Notes: generated by a model from the sequence alone, not told the origin. Positions 44,941 through 57,160 are shown, numbered from the stretch's first letter. The stretch: 64,000 nucleotides of DNA from Rhizodiscina lignyota (GCA_010015805.1 ML978123.1:2480001-2544000), one strand, 5' to 3'. A program made the numbers and translations.

Positions 44941-46470
44941 TCAACCCTGGTTTAACAAGCCCACGCTGGCCTCCTTTTCAAGGCTCAATTTCATATCCAA
45001 CCAACTGTAGAAATTCGGGCTGTTACAGAATGCCTCATACATGCCATCTCTGGCTTTATGCCGCTGGAGAGGATTTTGGCCACGAAACTTGACGCTCGTT
45101 CCATGCTTCGCTAGACTTTGAAGGAAATCTGCAGTCGAAAAGTTGGCGTACGAGAGATTCTTGCCACCGGGAGAGAAGGGATTGGTTGCCATATTTGTGG
45201 CGAGATATCGATTTAGGGGCGCGAGAAATTGTGCAGTAAGTTCTGCAAAATGCCGTCTAACGAGAGTATTGGCATCCTCAGAGCCGATCTGTTGATATCT
45301 GTCTGTGAGAATTTGGTCGAGGGTCTTGGTTAGGCCATGATCGCTCTTCAGATACTTCTTTGAAGAGTTCTCCTTGTCAATCGTCATTGCTCCAGGGAAG
45401 TCCATAGCAGTTTGCCTTTTCTGTCGTTGTGAGGAGGATTTTTTGATAGGTATACGATCGTCGTTCTCGTGCAAATACAGTACATGTGGAGCAGGACGTT
45501 TGCTTGTTTCCGCTGCCGAGGTGATTCGTTGCAGCAGAAAAGGATTGGTGATGCCAATGCAAAAATGGCTTGCAACAGTCTGGTCGAGTCCCAAACTTGA
45601 GAAATCTGATTGCATGATCAGATATGGACGGACAAGACCTGCATACGGAACCGGCCGGACTAGATCAACGCATGCAGAGACGCATTCGCTGCATATTTGA
45701 GGGTTCTTGGCAATGACAATGACGGATTCGCAGAGCAGGAGCTTCTCGTAGATGACGTAGAGATCAACAATGGACGGTAAGAGGCAGAGAAGCCTATTCC
45801 AGGATCCGATAGGCTGGTAGGCGTACAATGACATTCGTGAGAGCTCTCCATCACTCGGAGGGCCCTCAAGACCTTGTAGTGGAAACGCGGGATGTGGTGG
45901 GATCTCCAAAACCATGAGAGATCCCATGAAAGGTAGCTCATGACGGCCACCTGAAGGAGGTTGCCATGCTGCAATCTGATCATGGACTGCTTCGAGCATG
46001 GAAGGATCAAGGATGTTTCCGGTGACTGTCATCTTCTGCAGGAGTTTCAGGAAGAAGGCGGAGAATGGCTGATTTGATATCAGCGTAAGAGCTTTTTGGT
46101 TGAAGCTCCGCTTGGTCATCCGATCGTATTCCTGTCGAAAGACGCAATGTCCGAAGAATTCCGTTGGACTTCCATGAGGCGCATAAGGAGAGCCCAGACT
46201 GATGTCTGGGGAGTTGTTGCGGACTGTAAATTTGAAGAAAGCATCTTCGGTGATTTCAGAATCATGTCTTTCAGGAAAGCTATTGAAACATATTGCCATC
46301 AAGTCCGAATGAGAAAACTCAACATCCGGAGGGTAGACAAGCTCGACTTCAGGGCCGATATCGACGTTGAAGTTGCAGACGACGAAGGCGATTATCCAAT
46401 GCCGAAATGAAGTATCTTTCTTGACAGCCTTGGGCCGGCCAGGGTGAATGATGTGCTTGAGTTTCTCCAT
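44941..46470 (-). CDS. DENND6-family (DENN domain) Rab GEF-like protein
   Basis: Intronless, 509 aa, start at 46470. It opens (after a short basic leader) with HWIIAFVVCNFNVDIGPEVE, VELVYPPDVEFS and ICFNSFPERHDSE, the upstream DENN of the DENND6/FAM116 family. FFGHCVFRQEYDRMTKRSFN and QKALTLISNQPFSAFFLKLL follow. The core DENN part has LLCLLPSIVDLYVIYEKLLL, CVDLVRPVPYAGLVRPYLIM and ASHFCIGITNPFLLQ. Human DENND6A activates Rab14 on endosomes; the fungal substrate Rab is unknown. A polar insert (KKSSSQRQKRQ) occurs after the core. No membrane segment. It is head-to-head with VAC14, 453 bp between starts, so both endolysosomal genes may share a promoter. Confidence 0.9.
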   Translation of the reverse strand: MEKLKHIIHPGRPKAVKKDTSFRHWIIAFVVCNFNVDIGPEVELVYPPDVEFSHSDLMAICFNSFPERHDSEITEDAFFKFTVRNNSPDISLGSPYAPHGSPTEFFGHCVFRQEYDRMTKRSFNQKALTLISNQPFSAFFLKLLQKMTVTGNILDPSMLEAVHDQIAAWQPPSGGRHELPFMGSLMVLEIPPHPAFPLQGLEGPPSDGELSRMSLYAYQPIGSWNRLLCLLPSIVDLYVIYEKLLLCESVIVIAKNPQICSECVSACVDLVRPVPYAGLVRPYLIMQSDFSSLGLDQTVASHFCIGITNPFLLQRITSAAETSKRPAPHVLYLHENDDRIPIKKSSSQRQKRQTAMDFPGAMTIDKENSSKKYLKSDHGLTKTLDQILTDRYQQIGSEDANTLVRRHFAELTAQFLAPLNRYLATNMATNPFSPGGKNLSYANFSTADFLQSLAKHGTSVKFRGQNPLQRHKARDGMYEAFCNSPNFYSWLDMKLSLEKEASVGLLNQG

Positions 46471-46923
46471 ATCATGGCGCCACGGCGGGAGGGGGATCCG
46501 AAACTTCTGATTCGACTATCGTCTTTACTCGTGCCACCATTATGTCGGCCCCAGAGAGGGCAATGGCAATTGTGGATGGATCTCATCAGCAGTTGTGGCT
46601 TTTTGTGGGAGAGCCAGCGCATCGCAGGCCCCTGTCGTTGTCGCATGCCGCAGCCCTATGACGCTCACCAGTCACGGCATGTTCCGAAGGAGCACATCTG
46701 CAGCCTCGACACCGCTGCCTTTGTGGGGAGCAGCCTTGCAGCTTTGTACGCGTATCACACGCGTTCACACTCTCGCGAGACTCTCTACCCAATTCACTCG
46801 CTCTACAGCACTTCGGCTATTGGCAACACGCGCGTCAATTGCTCCACCATGCCCTCTAGTTGATGTGCGGGGCGAGTATAGCGGGACCATGCTTGGTGAC
46901 CGTTGCTGGTGAACGAAGTGAAG
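46471..46923. promoter_or_regulatory. Divergent promoter DENND6 / VAC14
   Basis: The 453-bp segment between the two start codons must contain both promoters. Frames crossing it on the plus strand are not supported as genes. Confidence 0.45.
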
Positions 46924-49900
46924 ATGGACCCCAGCATTCAGAAAGCGCTGAATGACAAGCTATATGACAAGAGAAAAGGCGGCGCTCTCGAGTATGTTTT
47001 GGATTTTTCTAACAGAAAGCTAAACCTGCTGTAAACAAGAATTTCTTGCAGAGCGCTAATACATCTACAAATTCATAGGCTAGAAGCACTGGTTCGCGAA
47101 TCCATCAACAATGGAGACCACGAAAAAATCGAGAAAATCATCCATCAACTGTGCCACGACTATGCCTATGCTGTACACCAACAGCATGCCAGAAATGGTG
47201 GCCTCATCGGCCTGGCGGCCGCCTCGATAGCACTCGGTTCCGTACGCTTATCATCCAAACCCCTATCTATCGAAACATACTTATATTAGAGTAGGAAGTT
47301 GCGAGATACCTAGAAGAGATCGTGCCTCCGGTCCTGGCTTGCTTCAACGACCAAGATGCTCGCGTGCGTTACTATGCATGTGAGAGCATGTACAACATTG
47401 CGAAGGTGGCAAAAGGAGAGATATTGGTCTATTTCAACGAGGTTTTTGATGCCTTGTGCAAGGTACGGATAGGAAGGGAAATATGTGAGCAGCGCTAATG
47501 GGCAAACAGCTGGCAGCAGACTCAGAGATGTCCGTCAAGAACGGTGCAGAACTTCTGGACCGCTTAGTGAAAGACATTGTCTCGGAATCAGCGGCTTCCT
47601 ACGTTTCGGTCCTACGCACGCCTGAAGAAAGCATTGTTTCCCCCAATGGTGACGACGATACCGCAGTACCCCCTGACATCCCGACCGCCTTTTCATTACC
47701 GAAATTTATACCACTTCTTCAGGAGCGCATCAATGTAATCAATCCCTTCACGAGAACATTTTTAGTCTCTTGGATTACTCTCCTCGACTCGATACCCGAC
47801 CTTGAACTCGTATCACATTTACCATCATTTCTTGGTGGGTTATTCAAGTTCCTTAGCGACCCGAACCAGGACGTCCATACTCAGACACAAGCTGCGTTGG
47901 AGAGATTTCTTGCAGAAGTCAAGAAAATAGCGCGGATTAAGCGTGGCATAGCAGAGAGCAAGAAGAGCCAATTGGGCGATGTCAAACGTTCAGACTCAAG
48001 CATCAAGAGCGGGAGAAGCCCAGCCAGCGATGCAAGTTCCGCAAGCGATGTTGAGAGCACTCGCGTTCAGGGAGATGGGCTTGATAAAGATCGTGGCTCT
48101 GACGCTGTGGAGTCTGGCAGTGATAGTGATACTGAACAAGACTCTGGAACCGTGGATGGCGATTGGATACCCGGGCAAGACGTCGAGGTTGATCACACAA
48201 AGATCCTAGACATACTCTTATTATTTTTAACAAACTCCCATGGTAAGTCAAAGGCCTTCATGACCTTACTTTCACTGATCTAGCGTATGCAGACGAGGAG
48301 GTACAATTGACCACTCTGCGATGGATTGACAGTTTCTTTGAAATCAGTCCGGAAGACATGCTTCAATTCGTCCCAAGATTACTCTCTCAGGTCCTTCCCG
48401 CCGTATCAAGCGACATGGAGCCGGTCCGTTCCGCTGCCAACCGGGTCAACGCTTCGTTAAAAGATTACATCGATTCCACTGTCGAAGATGAGGTACCAAG
48501 ACAAGAGAGCTTTCTCACACCAGCTGCAGCCGCTCAGCCGCCTCCAGTGCCACCAAAGGACCTAGTTGGTTTAGACCGTCGAGAATCGGCAATCTCTCAA
48601 AAAGCTCTGAAAGTCCCTGGCCGCGAATCAATGGAGACGAGATCAATGGAAAGCAAGCAATCTCTTGCATCTTCGAGAGTGCCTTCGCCAAAACCTGGTC
48701 CTGAGCTGGACTATGAAGGTTGCGTGAACGCATTGACATTACAGTTCTTAAATGAGCATGTCGATACTCGGGTAGCTGCATTGGGATGGCTCATCATGCT
48801 GCATCATAAGGCACCTCGAAAGGTACGCTCACTCCTTTTCCCTCTTATTCTGAAATTTGACGTGCCATATCAGATGCAATCGATAAACGATGGGACTTTC
48901 CCTGCCCTTCTCAAGACATTGTCTGACCCGGCGGAGGCGGTTGTTACTCGCGACCTTCAACTGCTGTCTGAAATTTCTCGAAATAGCGATGATTCATTCT
49001 TCACCTCGTTCATGGTGAATTTGCTGAAGCTGTTTGCAACAGATCGACGCCTCCTAGGCACTCGAGGGAACTTGATTATCCGACAGCTTTGCAATACGCT
49101 CAGCGCTGAACGTATTTACCGCACTCTAGCCGACTGCCTGGAGAAGGATGAGGATATTGAATTTGCAAGCATAATGGTTCAGAATCTGAACAACAACCTC
49201 ATTACTGCCCCCGAACTAGCCGATCTGCGAAAGCGTCTCCGTAATCTGGAGGCCAAAGATGGACGAACCTTCTTCCAGATGCTCTTCCGCGCTTGGTGTC
49301 ACAACTCTGTTGCAACGTTTTCATTGTGCCTGCTTGCGCAAGCTTACGAGCAAGCATATCACTTGCTTCAGATCTTCGCGGATCTTGAAATGACAGTGGA
49401 CATGCTGATCCAAATCGACAAGCTTGTGCAGCTGCTTGAGAGTCCTGTCTTCACTTATCTCCGGCTGCAACTTCTCGAGCCAGACCGCTTCCCGTTCCTG
49501 TACAAGTGTCTTTATGGCCTATTGATGCTTCTACCCCAGAGCAGTGCATTTGCTGCATTGAAGAACCGTCTCAATAGCGTCAGTGCAATTGGCTACTTGC
49601 ATGGTGCTCCGCGGACTGCACCCACTACGCCAGCAGTATCATCGTTCGAGCGCACGAATAGGCTGAAGGCCAGGGAAGAAGACCAGATCAAGTGGATGGA
49701 ACTCCTCGACAAATTCAAAGCCGTGCAGGAGCGGGCCAGGCGGTACCAGCGTGGTCAGAATCACTTGAGTGATGAGACCATGGCCAGCAGTGACAGAACC
49801 TCATTTACTCTCACAGCGCCTGTGCAGAAGACCATATCGATGCTGGAAGGGGCTGGTGTCGCAAATGGCTCTGGCAGGGCTGCAAGGCCAGTGACAGGAC

Positions 49901-50040
49901 AGACATTGGGAAGGCTACCGCCTGCGCAACAAACTACTCAGACACAGCAAGTTGCTGGCACACATTCAAGGGCGAGGAGTAGTTTGAGCCATCTGGGAAG
50001 GGTGGTGGGTGGAGTTGGTGGAAGGAAGTCGAAGCGATGA
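46924..50040 (+). CDS. VAC14: Vac14, scaffold of the PI(3,5)P2 (Fab1) complex
   Basis: HEAT-repeat scaffold that holds Fab1 kinase and Fig4 phosphatase on the vacuole and controls PI(3,5)P2. Exons are 46924-46991, 47079-47241, 47295-47462, 47510-48242 and 48293-50040, giving 959 aa, close to other filamentous fungal Vac14 proteins. [20 protein letters not shown] starts the N-terminal Vac14 domain. [40 protein letters not shown] and LLPLILKF-type helices are HEAT repeats. A Ser/Asp-rich disordered linker (about 230-300) is followed by [20 protein letters not shown]. The C-terminal Fig4-binding part has [40 protein letters not shown] and [20 protein letters not shown]. The end is basic and Gly/Ser-rich. 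Confidence 0.96.
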
Positions 50041-50582
50041 CATTTTGGAGGTGCCGTAATGCCTTCTTACTCTCGGTTGAGATGATTAGCAAAGTCGTAA
50101 TGACTCTTCATAATCATGTAGATATACACATGGGCGGTCTGAATTGGGCTTCCTGGGTAGCGGGCTACTAATATCAATATATGATGATGGAAGGATCACA
50201 AATAACATGATAAATGGCGTCTGTGATGTTTCTCCATGCTGTCTGGCTGCTAGCGATTGGTCTCAGCGAGACTGCTATTGGATTATGTGCGACTTGGTAT
50301 TTTTGCCACTAAAGCTGTCCGGTTTTTGTGGTATGACACGTGCTAGCATACGTCAAGACTCTGAAAAAACTCTGCCTACAACGTGACGGCCATTCAAGTA
50401 ATACCATCTATAAAGGCGTCTACAACTATTAAATGAGCACTTTCATCACTTGGACCCTTCTCAAGCAGTTTGTTCAAGGCCATCTTTCAAATCCATGAGG
50501 ACCATCCGCTTCTTCCAACCTTATCTGCCTCCTTAGAAAAACAAACTTTAGTCGAATCTTACAAGCTTTGAATCCATCTAAT
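50041..50582. other. Intergenic region
   Basis: 542 bp between VAC14 and RTG2, both on the plus strand; no gene seen. Confidence 0.5.
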
Positions 50583-52548
50583 ATGGCATCCGACGAGTCG
50601 AAGTACTATCATGCCATCATTGATATGGGAAGGTACGTGGCGTCATTCATCTCACAAAAATCTCTAATACCTGCCTATATTTGAGCCGCTCTTCTTGTTC
50701 CGCCTTTCTTCTATGCTTTTCTACTTGTCGTTGTTCGTTTTTAAAATCGTCCTATATTTAACTCTCATTCACTTATTGCACCATTTGTCTAGCTATATAT
50801 ACTGATTTAATTCCAGCAACGGGATCCGCTTCTCAATCACGAATCTCTCACCATCAACTGCGCGGTCTATGCCAACAGTCTATCTCGACCGTGCCGGAAT
50901 ATCGCTGTACGACGCTCAGTATAGCGCGACAGATCCGCACACGCGCGTTGCTATCCCAGACGTCATTATCAATCGAGTGATTGCGTCACTCGTCCGCTTC
51001 AAGCGCACATGCGTGGACTTCGGCGTTCCTGAGAAGCAGGTTCGCTTCATCGCTACGGAAGCTACCCGTACTGCGACGAACAGTGCAGAGTTCCGAGCGA
51101 AGATCAAAGAAAAGACAGGATGGGAAGTAGAAATGCTCCCGAAAGAGGAGGAGGGACGTGTCGGGGCGATGGGAGTTGCAAGCAGCTTTCCCATTGTGAA
51201 GGGCTTGGTTATGGATCTGGGTGGTGGGAGCACGCAGCTTACATGGCTGATGTCACGAGGGGACGGAAAGGTCGACATGCCGGAAGGAGGCTCTGTAAGC
51301 ATGCCATATGGCGCCGCGGCACTAACAAGGCGGCTTGCGGAGGCGAATGCGAAGAAGACGCGGAAAGCCTTGCATGACGAGATATCTACGGCGCTTCAAG
51401 ATGCGATGAAGGTATTGAGCCTGCCAAAAGAACTCCAAGACTCGTTGAAGAGCGAGAATGGCCTCTCGCTGTATCTCTCCGGCGGAGGCTTCAGGGGATG
51501 GGGCTTTGTGCTAATGTCCCAGCATCCGATTTCGCCGTATCCGATTCCGATTATCAACGGCTTTCAAACTACTACTAAAGTCTTCCACAATGTTTCGAGC
51601 GTTCAGCTAGCGGTTCAAGCAGCCGCATCTGATGACGCTGAAGGCTCTGGCATCTTCCGCGTGTCCGATCGCCGGGCTTCGCAAGTCCCTGCTGTTGGGT
51701 TCTTGGTAAGTTGTCTTGCTAAGACGCTTCCAGCAATCGACAAGGTACACTTCTGTCAAGGCGGTGTGCGCGAAGGAGCCATATTCTCGACACTGTCTCC
51801 AGAGGTGCGGTCACAGCATCCCCTGGTGGTTGCCAGCGAAGTGGGTGCTCCAAGGTCTGCCGAGAAAGTTTTAAGCTTGCTCGATTCGCTGCTCGCAAAG
51901 ACACAGAAGGCCCCATACAGAATCCCAGCTGTACTCACACCTCAAATCCTCCGGGTAGTGGTCAACACGCTCCATACGCATGCGCCAATGTCGAAGGACC
52001 TCCGCGCAGCGTCCGCACTACGATGCACCACGACAGGACATCTCGCTGCTGTACATGGTGTCAGCCATCTAGAGCGCGCTGTCCTGGCGCTGACATTGTG
52101 CGAACGATGGGGCGGAAGAGGCTCGCTCAGCCCCGCAGATACCGAGTTCTATGACCAGCTGGTGCAATTGGTGGCTCTTGATGACGATCTGCTTGCTTGG
52201 TGGTGCTTGTTCATTGGTCGAGCAGCGGCATTCTTGGGAGAGGCATATCCCGCAGGCGTTGTGGGTGATGGAAATGACTTACAAGCATTCTCCAGATGGA
52301 CAACGGGAGGAGAGGTGATGTCGGAGATTAACCTCAGCGCAAGAGCAAGCACCTCAGAAGCTGTGGAAGGTGTCTCACCTCAGAGTGAAGTCGGCGAAAG
52401 CGTCTTGAAAGCATTGCGCAAATTTTCAAGATGTGGAAAGAAAAAGAATTGGTATGGAGGAAGAGGCTTCAAGGTTTATATGAGTGTCCAAGTGGATGAG
52501 AAAAGAATTGACCTTGAGAAGATCGCAGACGAGGGTGAGGACTTTTGA
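50583..52548 (+). CDS. RTG2: Rtg2-type exopolyphosphatase/GppA-fold retrograde signalling protein
   Basis: Ppx/GppA phosphatase-fold protein. In yeast Rtg2 senses mitochondrial dysfunction and frees Rtg1/3 to enter the nucleus. Exons are 50583-50632 and 50817-52548 (intron 184 bp), giving 593 aa. The junction rebuilds the phosphate-binding strand HAIIDMGSNGIRFSITN (residues 10-26). RFIATEATRTATNS, EEEGRVGAMGVASSF and VMDLGGGSTQLTWL (DLGGGST at about 150) are the ATPase-like motifs. FLSGGGFRGWG and FCQGGVREGAIFS follow. The C-terminal HD-like half has LAAVHGVSHLERAVLALTLC. The long second exon is uninterrupted, and the next open frame start (50869) would lose the first phosphate loop, so the spliced start is preferred. 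Confidence 0.95.
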
Positions 52549-53840
52549 AAGAAGTTGATGGATACCGCTATCTGAAGTGTCGCTTCACAAAGCCCAACAA
52601 TTCAGTTCTGCTATTATCTGGAGTGCATTGTGGAGTCGCAGTTATACATCGAACCATGGTTGAGGATTGGGTTTGAAGATGCTTGGAAACACCTTCTGGA
52701 CAGGGGTACGGAGATGAACTCTATTCATTGCTACCTTTCTTACCGTAGTGCGACCTGAGTCAACGGCTTGTCTACTCTCTTGTATGCTGCCTGTGTGTAT
52801 TAATGGAGCGAAGTCAAACGGTGTGCGATGGCTCGATTTAATAGAGCTAGACGTCCAATATCTAAGCGTGACAATACTTGAAAGTGGCATGCTGCAAACG
52901 ATCTCAGCCTCCTTTCATGCTATGCACGCTTTGCAGACTGGATCAAAGGTGAAATCCCATGGACGTACTTTATTCTAATTCCCAGGAGGCAAACTACCAG
53001 GGAGTCTATATTTGTTCTCTGGTGGTAGCCCCGCCCCCTCACCAAGGAGTCGTCACCGAATGACCGCGCCCATGAAGCAGCGCACACAACTTTCTTTGAA
53101 GCCAAGACAAGCGATAGTAGCATCTTGCTTGCGCCTCTCTATCACATGGTAGCGTGCAGAGAACCTAGCGATTCTCGAGCTATTATGGCGTCGATAAACG
53201 GATGGTATGAGAACGGATGAGAAAGGTAATATCTTCGTGGCGCATTCGACGCTCGGTAGACTTTACTGATCGCAAATATGGAGCGTCTTCAGCTCGAAGA
53301 GCGACAAAGGCAGTTGGACGTGGGAGTACTAATGTGCCTGACAGTGGGGCCAGTCTAAATACGTCGTTTATTGTCTAGAGGGAGAGCGGCACAGTGGTGG
53401 TTCTGGAATGGCGCTGCACAGGCGTGCTGTGAGAAAAGAAACCTAACGTTCAGGAGGTCAGCCAAGGTCTACGTCAATAATGCTGCCCGTGTTACGGAGC
53501 GAGTGAGTCTGTCTGAACTGTAACACAGCTGTGCTTTTGAGTAATGAGGGATCCACCTCAACTGCTGCCTGACCAAGCACGAAACTTGAGCTATTCCTCT
53601 CCTCGATGTTCTGGATTCGAGTGGGGTAGGTCTGTCTTTACAATGCGGATGATCGCGAATTTGATGAACCTTCGACTTCGGGTGCTTGGAGGGTGGTGTT
53701 CTTTGGAGGATTCGAATCCCTGCTTCCGCAGCCAGTTGCCCCTTTTAGCGGTAGAGAATCGTCCGCCCTGCTCTTCCACTCTGATAAAGACAGATGAATC
53801 CTCTTATAGATTGTGATTGCTCTACTGAGGCTCTGCAAAG
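52549..53840. other. Intergenic region
   Basis: 1.3 kb before the Dabb gene. A tRNA-like ATTCGAATCC box at about 53711 does not fold into a T-arm (see rejected list). No gene supported. Confidence 0.45.
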
Positions 53841-54375
53841 ATGACAGTTGTTCATATGGGTATGTAGGTTCAAATTCAATCCATCCTGCTCATCTGCTGC
53901 GTCTTAAGAGCATGATATCTAACGAGAGCTCATCAGTCCTTTTCAAATTTCGCCAGGACGTCTCCAAAGCAATTAGAGAAAAGTTCCGAACGGAGTTGAA
54001 GACACTCAAGCGCTTATCATGTGTACAAGATCACCGGTTGATCGTTGGCGGGCCGTCCGTCACAAGTCCAATTGAACGGAGCATAGGATATCATTATGCG
54101 CTGCTGAGCTTCCACAAGGATCGAGAAGCATTAGCTGAGTACCAAGCCTCTGATGAGCACCATAGGTCAGAATTGCAAGTTCTCAATTGTTTGGTTCGTT
54201 AACTTACGATACTGGCAGGGTGACAAGTGAACACATGTGGCCTTACAACGAGGATCTTATTCGATTCGACTTCGAGGTTGATAAAGAAGACGAGTATATG
54301 TGTCAATGGATGGCAAAGTCAGCACTGAATGGGGTAGCGACTCCTTCCTCATTGTCATCGAGAAAAACAGAATAG
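53841..54375 (+). CDS. Stress-responsive Dabb (A/B barrel) domain protein
   Basis: Three exons, 53841-53859, 53937-54165 and 54219-54375, give 134 aa. The 19-nt first exon encodes MTVVHM and the junction gives MTVVHMVLFKFRQDVSKAIR, the standard Dabb opening (strand with V-H-x-V-x-F-K). VGGPSVTSPIERSIGYHYAL and LLSFHKDREALAEYQASDEH, then HRVTSEHMWPYNEDLIRFDF, complete the barrel strands and helix. The C-terminus after MCQWMAK is extra and less certain; a further intron is possible. Dabb proteins are small dimeric barrels with ligand-binding or enzyme-like roles. It lies tail-to-tail with the IlvD/Edd dehydratase and is a candidate cluster member. Confidence 0.85.
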
Positions 54376-54547
54376 ACTATCTACCCAAGTTTCCTCCAAC
54401 ATTCAGGCTAGCCTCTTCGATGCCCTTGACCGAATTCTTTAGCAAATGCAACGGCTGTGTTCGCCGAAGCATCCGTCTATTTGAGGATCTGTACAAGAAG
54501 GCCAAGCTTGTGTAGAGCTAGATTTAACAACTTTTAGATGCTAATCT

Positions 54548-56540
54548 CTAGCTAGGACCTGCGGCAGTCAGAAAGTCGAAATCTGCGCCTTGTTGTGCCT
54601 GAGTAACTGAGCGTATATACAGTCCACGATAGCCCCTCGCCTGCTCCGGTGCAACAAACGACTGCGCATTGCCACCATCCCTTTGGCTTTGGAGATGCTT
54701 TTGCCTCTCTTCCAGCCGTCGCTTCATCTCCGCATCCGGGATGTCAATTTTAATGACCCTCTCTTCAACATCACATGTGATGATATCTCCATCTCTGACG
54801 ATTCCGAGAATAGATTCTGGGTCTGCGGCCTCAGGAGAAACGTGTACAACAATTGTGCCACCAGCAGTCCCGCTTATCCTCCCATCGGAGATCCTAAGCA
54901 TGTCTTGCACTCCTTGGGCACCGAGTTTTCTCGGAATAGGAATTAGTCCTGCCTCGGGCATTCCTGGATTTCCCTTGGGTCCAATATTCTGCAGCACAAG
55001 TACACTGTCCGCAGACACTTCCAGGTCTGGATCATCGATTCGTCGAGTGAGATCCGCTGATCCTGCGAACACAACTGCTCTCCCTGAATGCCGAAGCAGA
55101 TGGCGATATTTAGATGCACTCGCTTTTATAACCGCGCCGCCCGGTGCGAGGTTCCCGCGTAACACAACAAGCGAAGAAGACGAGTATAGAGGCTCCTTGA
55201 ACGGCTGGATGCAATACACCGGACTTTCTTTCGGCACACGAGCGAATGGCACGGATGCTAATTCCTCTCCTAGCGTTCGCCCTGTGACCGTCATGGCATC
55301 GAGATAGAGCAGTGGCTTCAGTTCATGTAGAAGGGTTGCCATACCACCAGAGTTATGGAAGTCTGTCATGTAATTCTCTCCACTCGGTTTGAGGTCCACC
55401 AACAAGGGCGTTTTACGACCAATCTCGTCAATGGTGTCTAGGTTAATGCTTCCTGCGACACCTGGATGACGTCCAATAATAGCCATCAGGTGCACGACCG
55501 CATTTGTAGAACCGCCAATGGCTTGTAGTACGGTGATAGCGTTGAGGAACGATTCACGTGTAAGAATCTCCTGAGGCTTCAACTGCTTCTTGAATGCGGT
55601 TACAGCATTCGCTCCAGTCTGTTCGGCGATGCGGAGCCGAGTAGACGAAACAGCTGGCGCAGATGCACCCTTGAAAGGCATCATACCGAGAGCGACGAGA
55701 ATACACGCCATTGTGGATGCTGTACCCATGACCCCACACGTACCCGCCTAATGAAATCAGCGAGGCTTCAGAAAGAGGACGCGGAAATCGTTACTGTTGG
55801 AGCAAGCTCGTCATTGACAGCTGAGATTTCCTCAATATCCAAGCCACCGGCTCTAAACTTGGCCCAATTGTTCCTGCAGTCTGTACAGGCGCCTAATCTG
55901 ACGCCATTGTGACTTCCAGGCATCATTGGCCCAGTCACGAGATGCAGAATTGGCTTGTTGGCAGAGATTCCGCCCATCAGTTGCGCGGGAGTAGTCTTGT
56001 CGCACCCTTCTAGGCGTCAGTAGATACTCAAGGAATTGATATATTGGACAAGTCGGACCTCCAATCAAGACCACCGCATCACAGGGCTGCGCGCGAATCA
56101 TCTTCCGGGCCAATTAGCGCAGTTCATAATCTATTTCTCTGCAAAATATTTACCTCCTCAGTGTCCATGCTCATCAGATTCCTCAGATACATACTAGTGG
56201 GCGATGCAAAAGTCTCATGCAGACTTATTGTCGGAAAGTCTATCGCCAGGCCTCCATTGAGTTGAACGCCACGCTTGACAGCGTCAATGAGCTGCGGGAT
56301 GTTCGCATGGCAAGGATTGAAGCTCGAATATGTGTTCACAATGCCGATTATGGGCCTCGACAATGCATCATCGCTATATCCCGCTGCTTTAATGAAGGCC
56401 TTTCGCAAGAACAGTGAGAAATGAGCGTCGCCATATGAGGGCAAACTCTGGCGGAAGCCAACGTTGGACGTCAGTGGACGGAAGAGGTCGTAGTCCGTGT
56501 TCGGAGCATCTCCGTTCTGATGTTCATCGCCTTGGTTCAT
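54548..56540 (-). CDS. IlvD/Edd-family iron-sulfur dehydratase (sugar-acid or dihydroxy-acid)
   Basis: Dehydratase of the dihydroxy-acid/phosphogluconate/aldonate family, 613 aa. Exons (minus) are 56154-56540, 56059-56101 (43 nt), 55795-56006 and 54548-55747. The Fe-S cluster ligands are C77 (FNPCHAN), C145 (GGCDKTTPAQ, rebuilt at the second junction) and C218 (AGTCGVMGTAST, just after the third junction). The spacing of 68 and 73 residues is close to that of dihydroxyacid dehydratases. GGSTNAVVHLMA and SDGRISGTAGG (catalytic Ser) are present. No mitochondrial leader is visible, unlike Ilv3, and the N-terminus is polar. This and the neighbours (Ldh2 dehydrogenase, zinc MDR, Dabb) favour catabolism of an aldonic acid such as L-arabonate or D-xylonate rather than valine/isoleucine synthesis. 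That is inference. Confidence 0.92.
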
Positions 56541-56644
56541 AGTGAAATGAATTTTTTGTTCCCATCAACAGGAGTCACAGCTCTTTCAATTCATGACATT
56601 CTCCGTAATTCAAATACGCATACTCCGTATGGATGAGTCCCGAT

Positions 56645-56653
56645 CCGCAACGG
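56645..56653. promoter_or_regulatory. Everted CCG-N3-CGG motif
   Basis: CCGCAACGG lies about 105 bp upstream of the IlvD/Edd ATG. Everted CGG pairs of this kind are bound by some Zn2Cys6 activators. A single short match has a high chance rate. Confidence 0.25.
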
Positions 56654-57160
56654 AGAAGTTACCGCAGTCGGGTCGATCGCGGCTGTATTAGTTAAAATGT
56701 CAAGGCTAGTAAATAAACCCAAGTGCTGTTGTTAACTATAACAAAACATCATTCAAACTTACGATGGAGCTCAAGGTGGCTTCTGCTGCAATTCAACTTA
56801 TAAGATAACCCTTGGTCTAAGTGAAACACAAGACTTTTAAGGATACCAAAATCAACAGAGGGCCTTAACCCTCCAATACAGTGAATGTTGCAGTTCAGGT
56901 AATTACGGCTAAAGAGGCCATGCCCTGTTGCAACTGGACGGCATCGAGAGTCCGATTCGACAATATAAATATTGCCTCTGATAGGCAAGCGGAGATGCGA
57001 ACTCCTGCCATCAGGCTGTTTCGTTGGGCGTGTTGATTGTCTTCGTCTGCTGTTATGATTACGACCATCCAATAGCGGATCTCCAATCGTTTGGAATGGA
57101 CACTGGGCTTCATTTTGAATGCCAAAATTGAAGAGGTTGGGACGGAGAAGTGGGGATTTT

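Noticed and set aside
53690-53740. tRNA-like box (ATTCGAATCC) suggesting a tRNA gene
   Set aside because: The bases on either side cannot form a five-pair T-stem on either strand, and no A-box or cloverleaf is found.
54669-55307. 212-codon plus-strand frame opposite the IlvD/Edd gene
   Set aside because: Antisense shadow of a conserved dehydratase exon.
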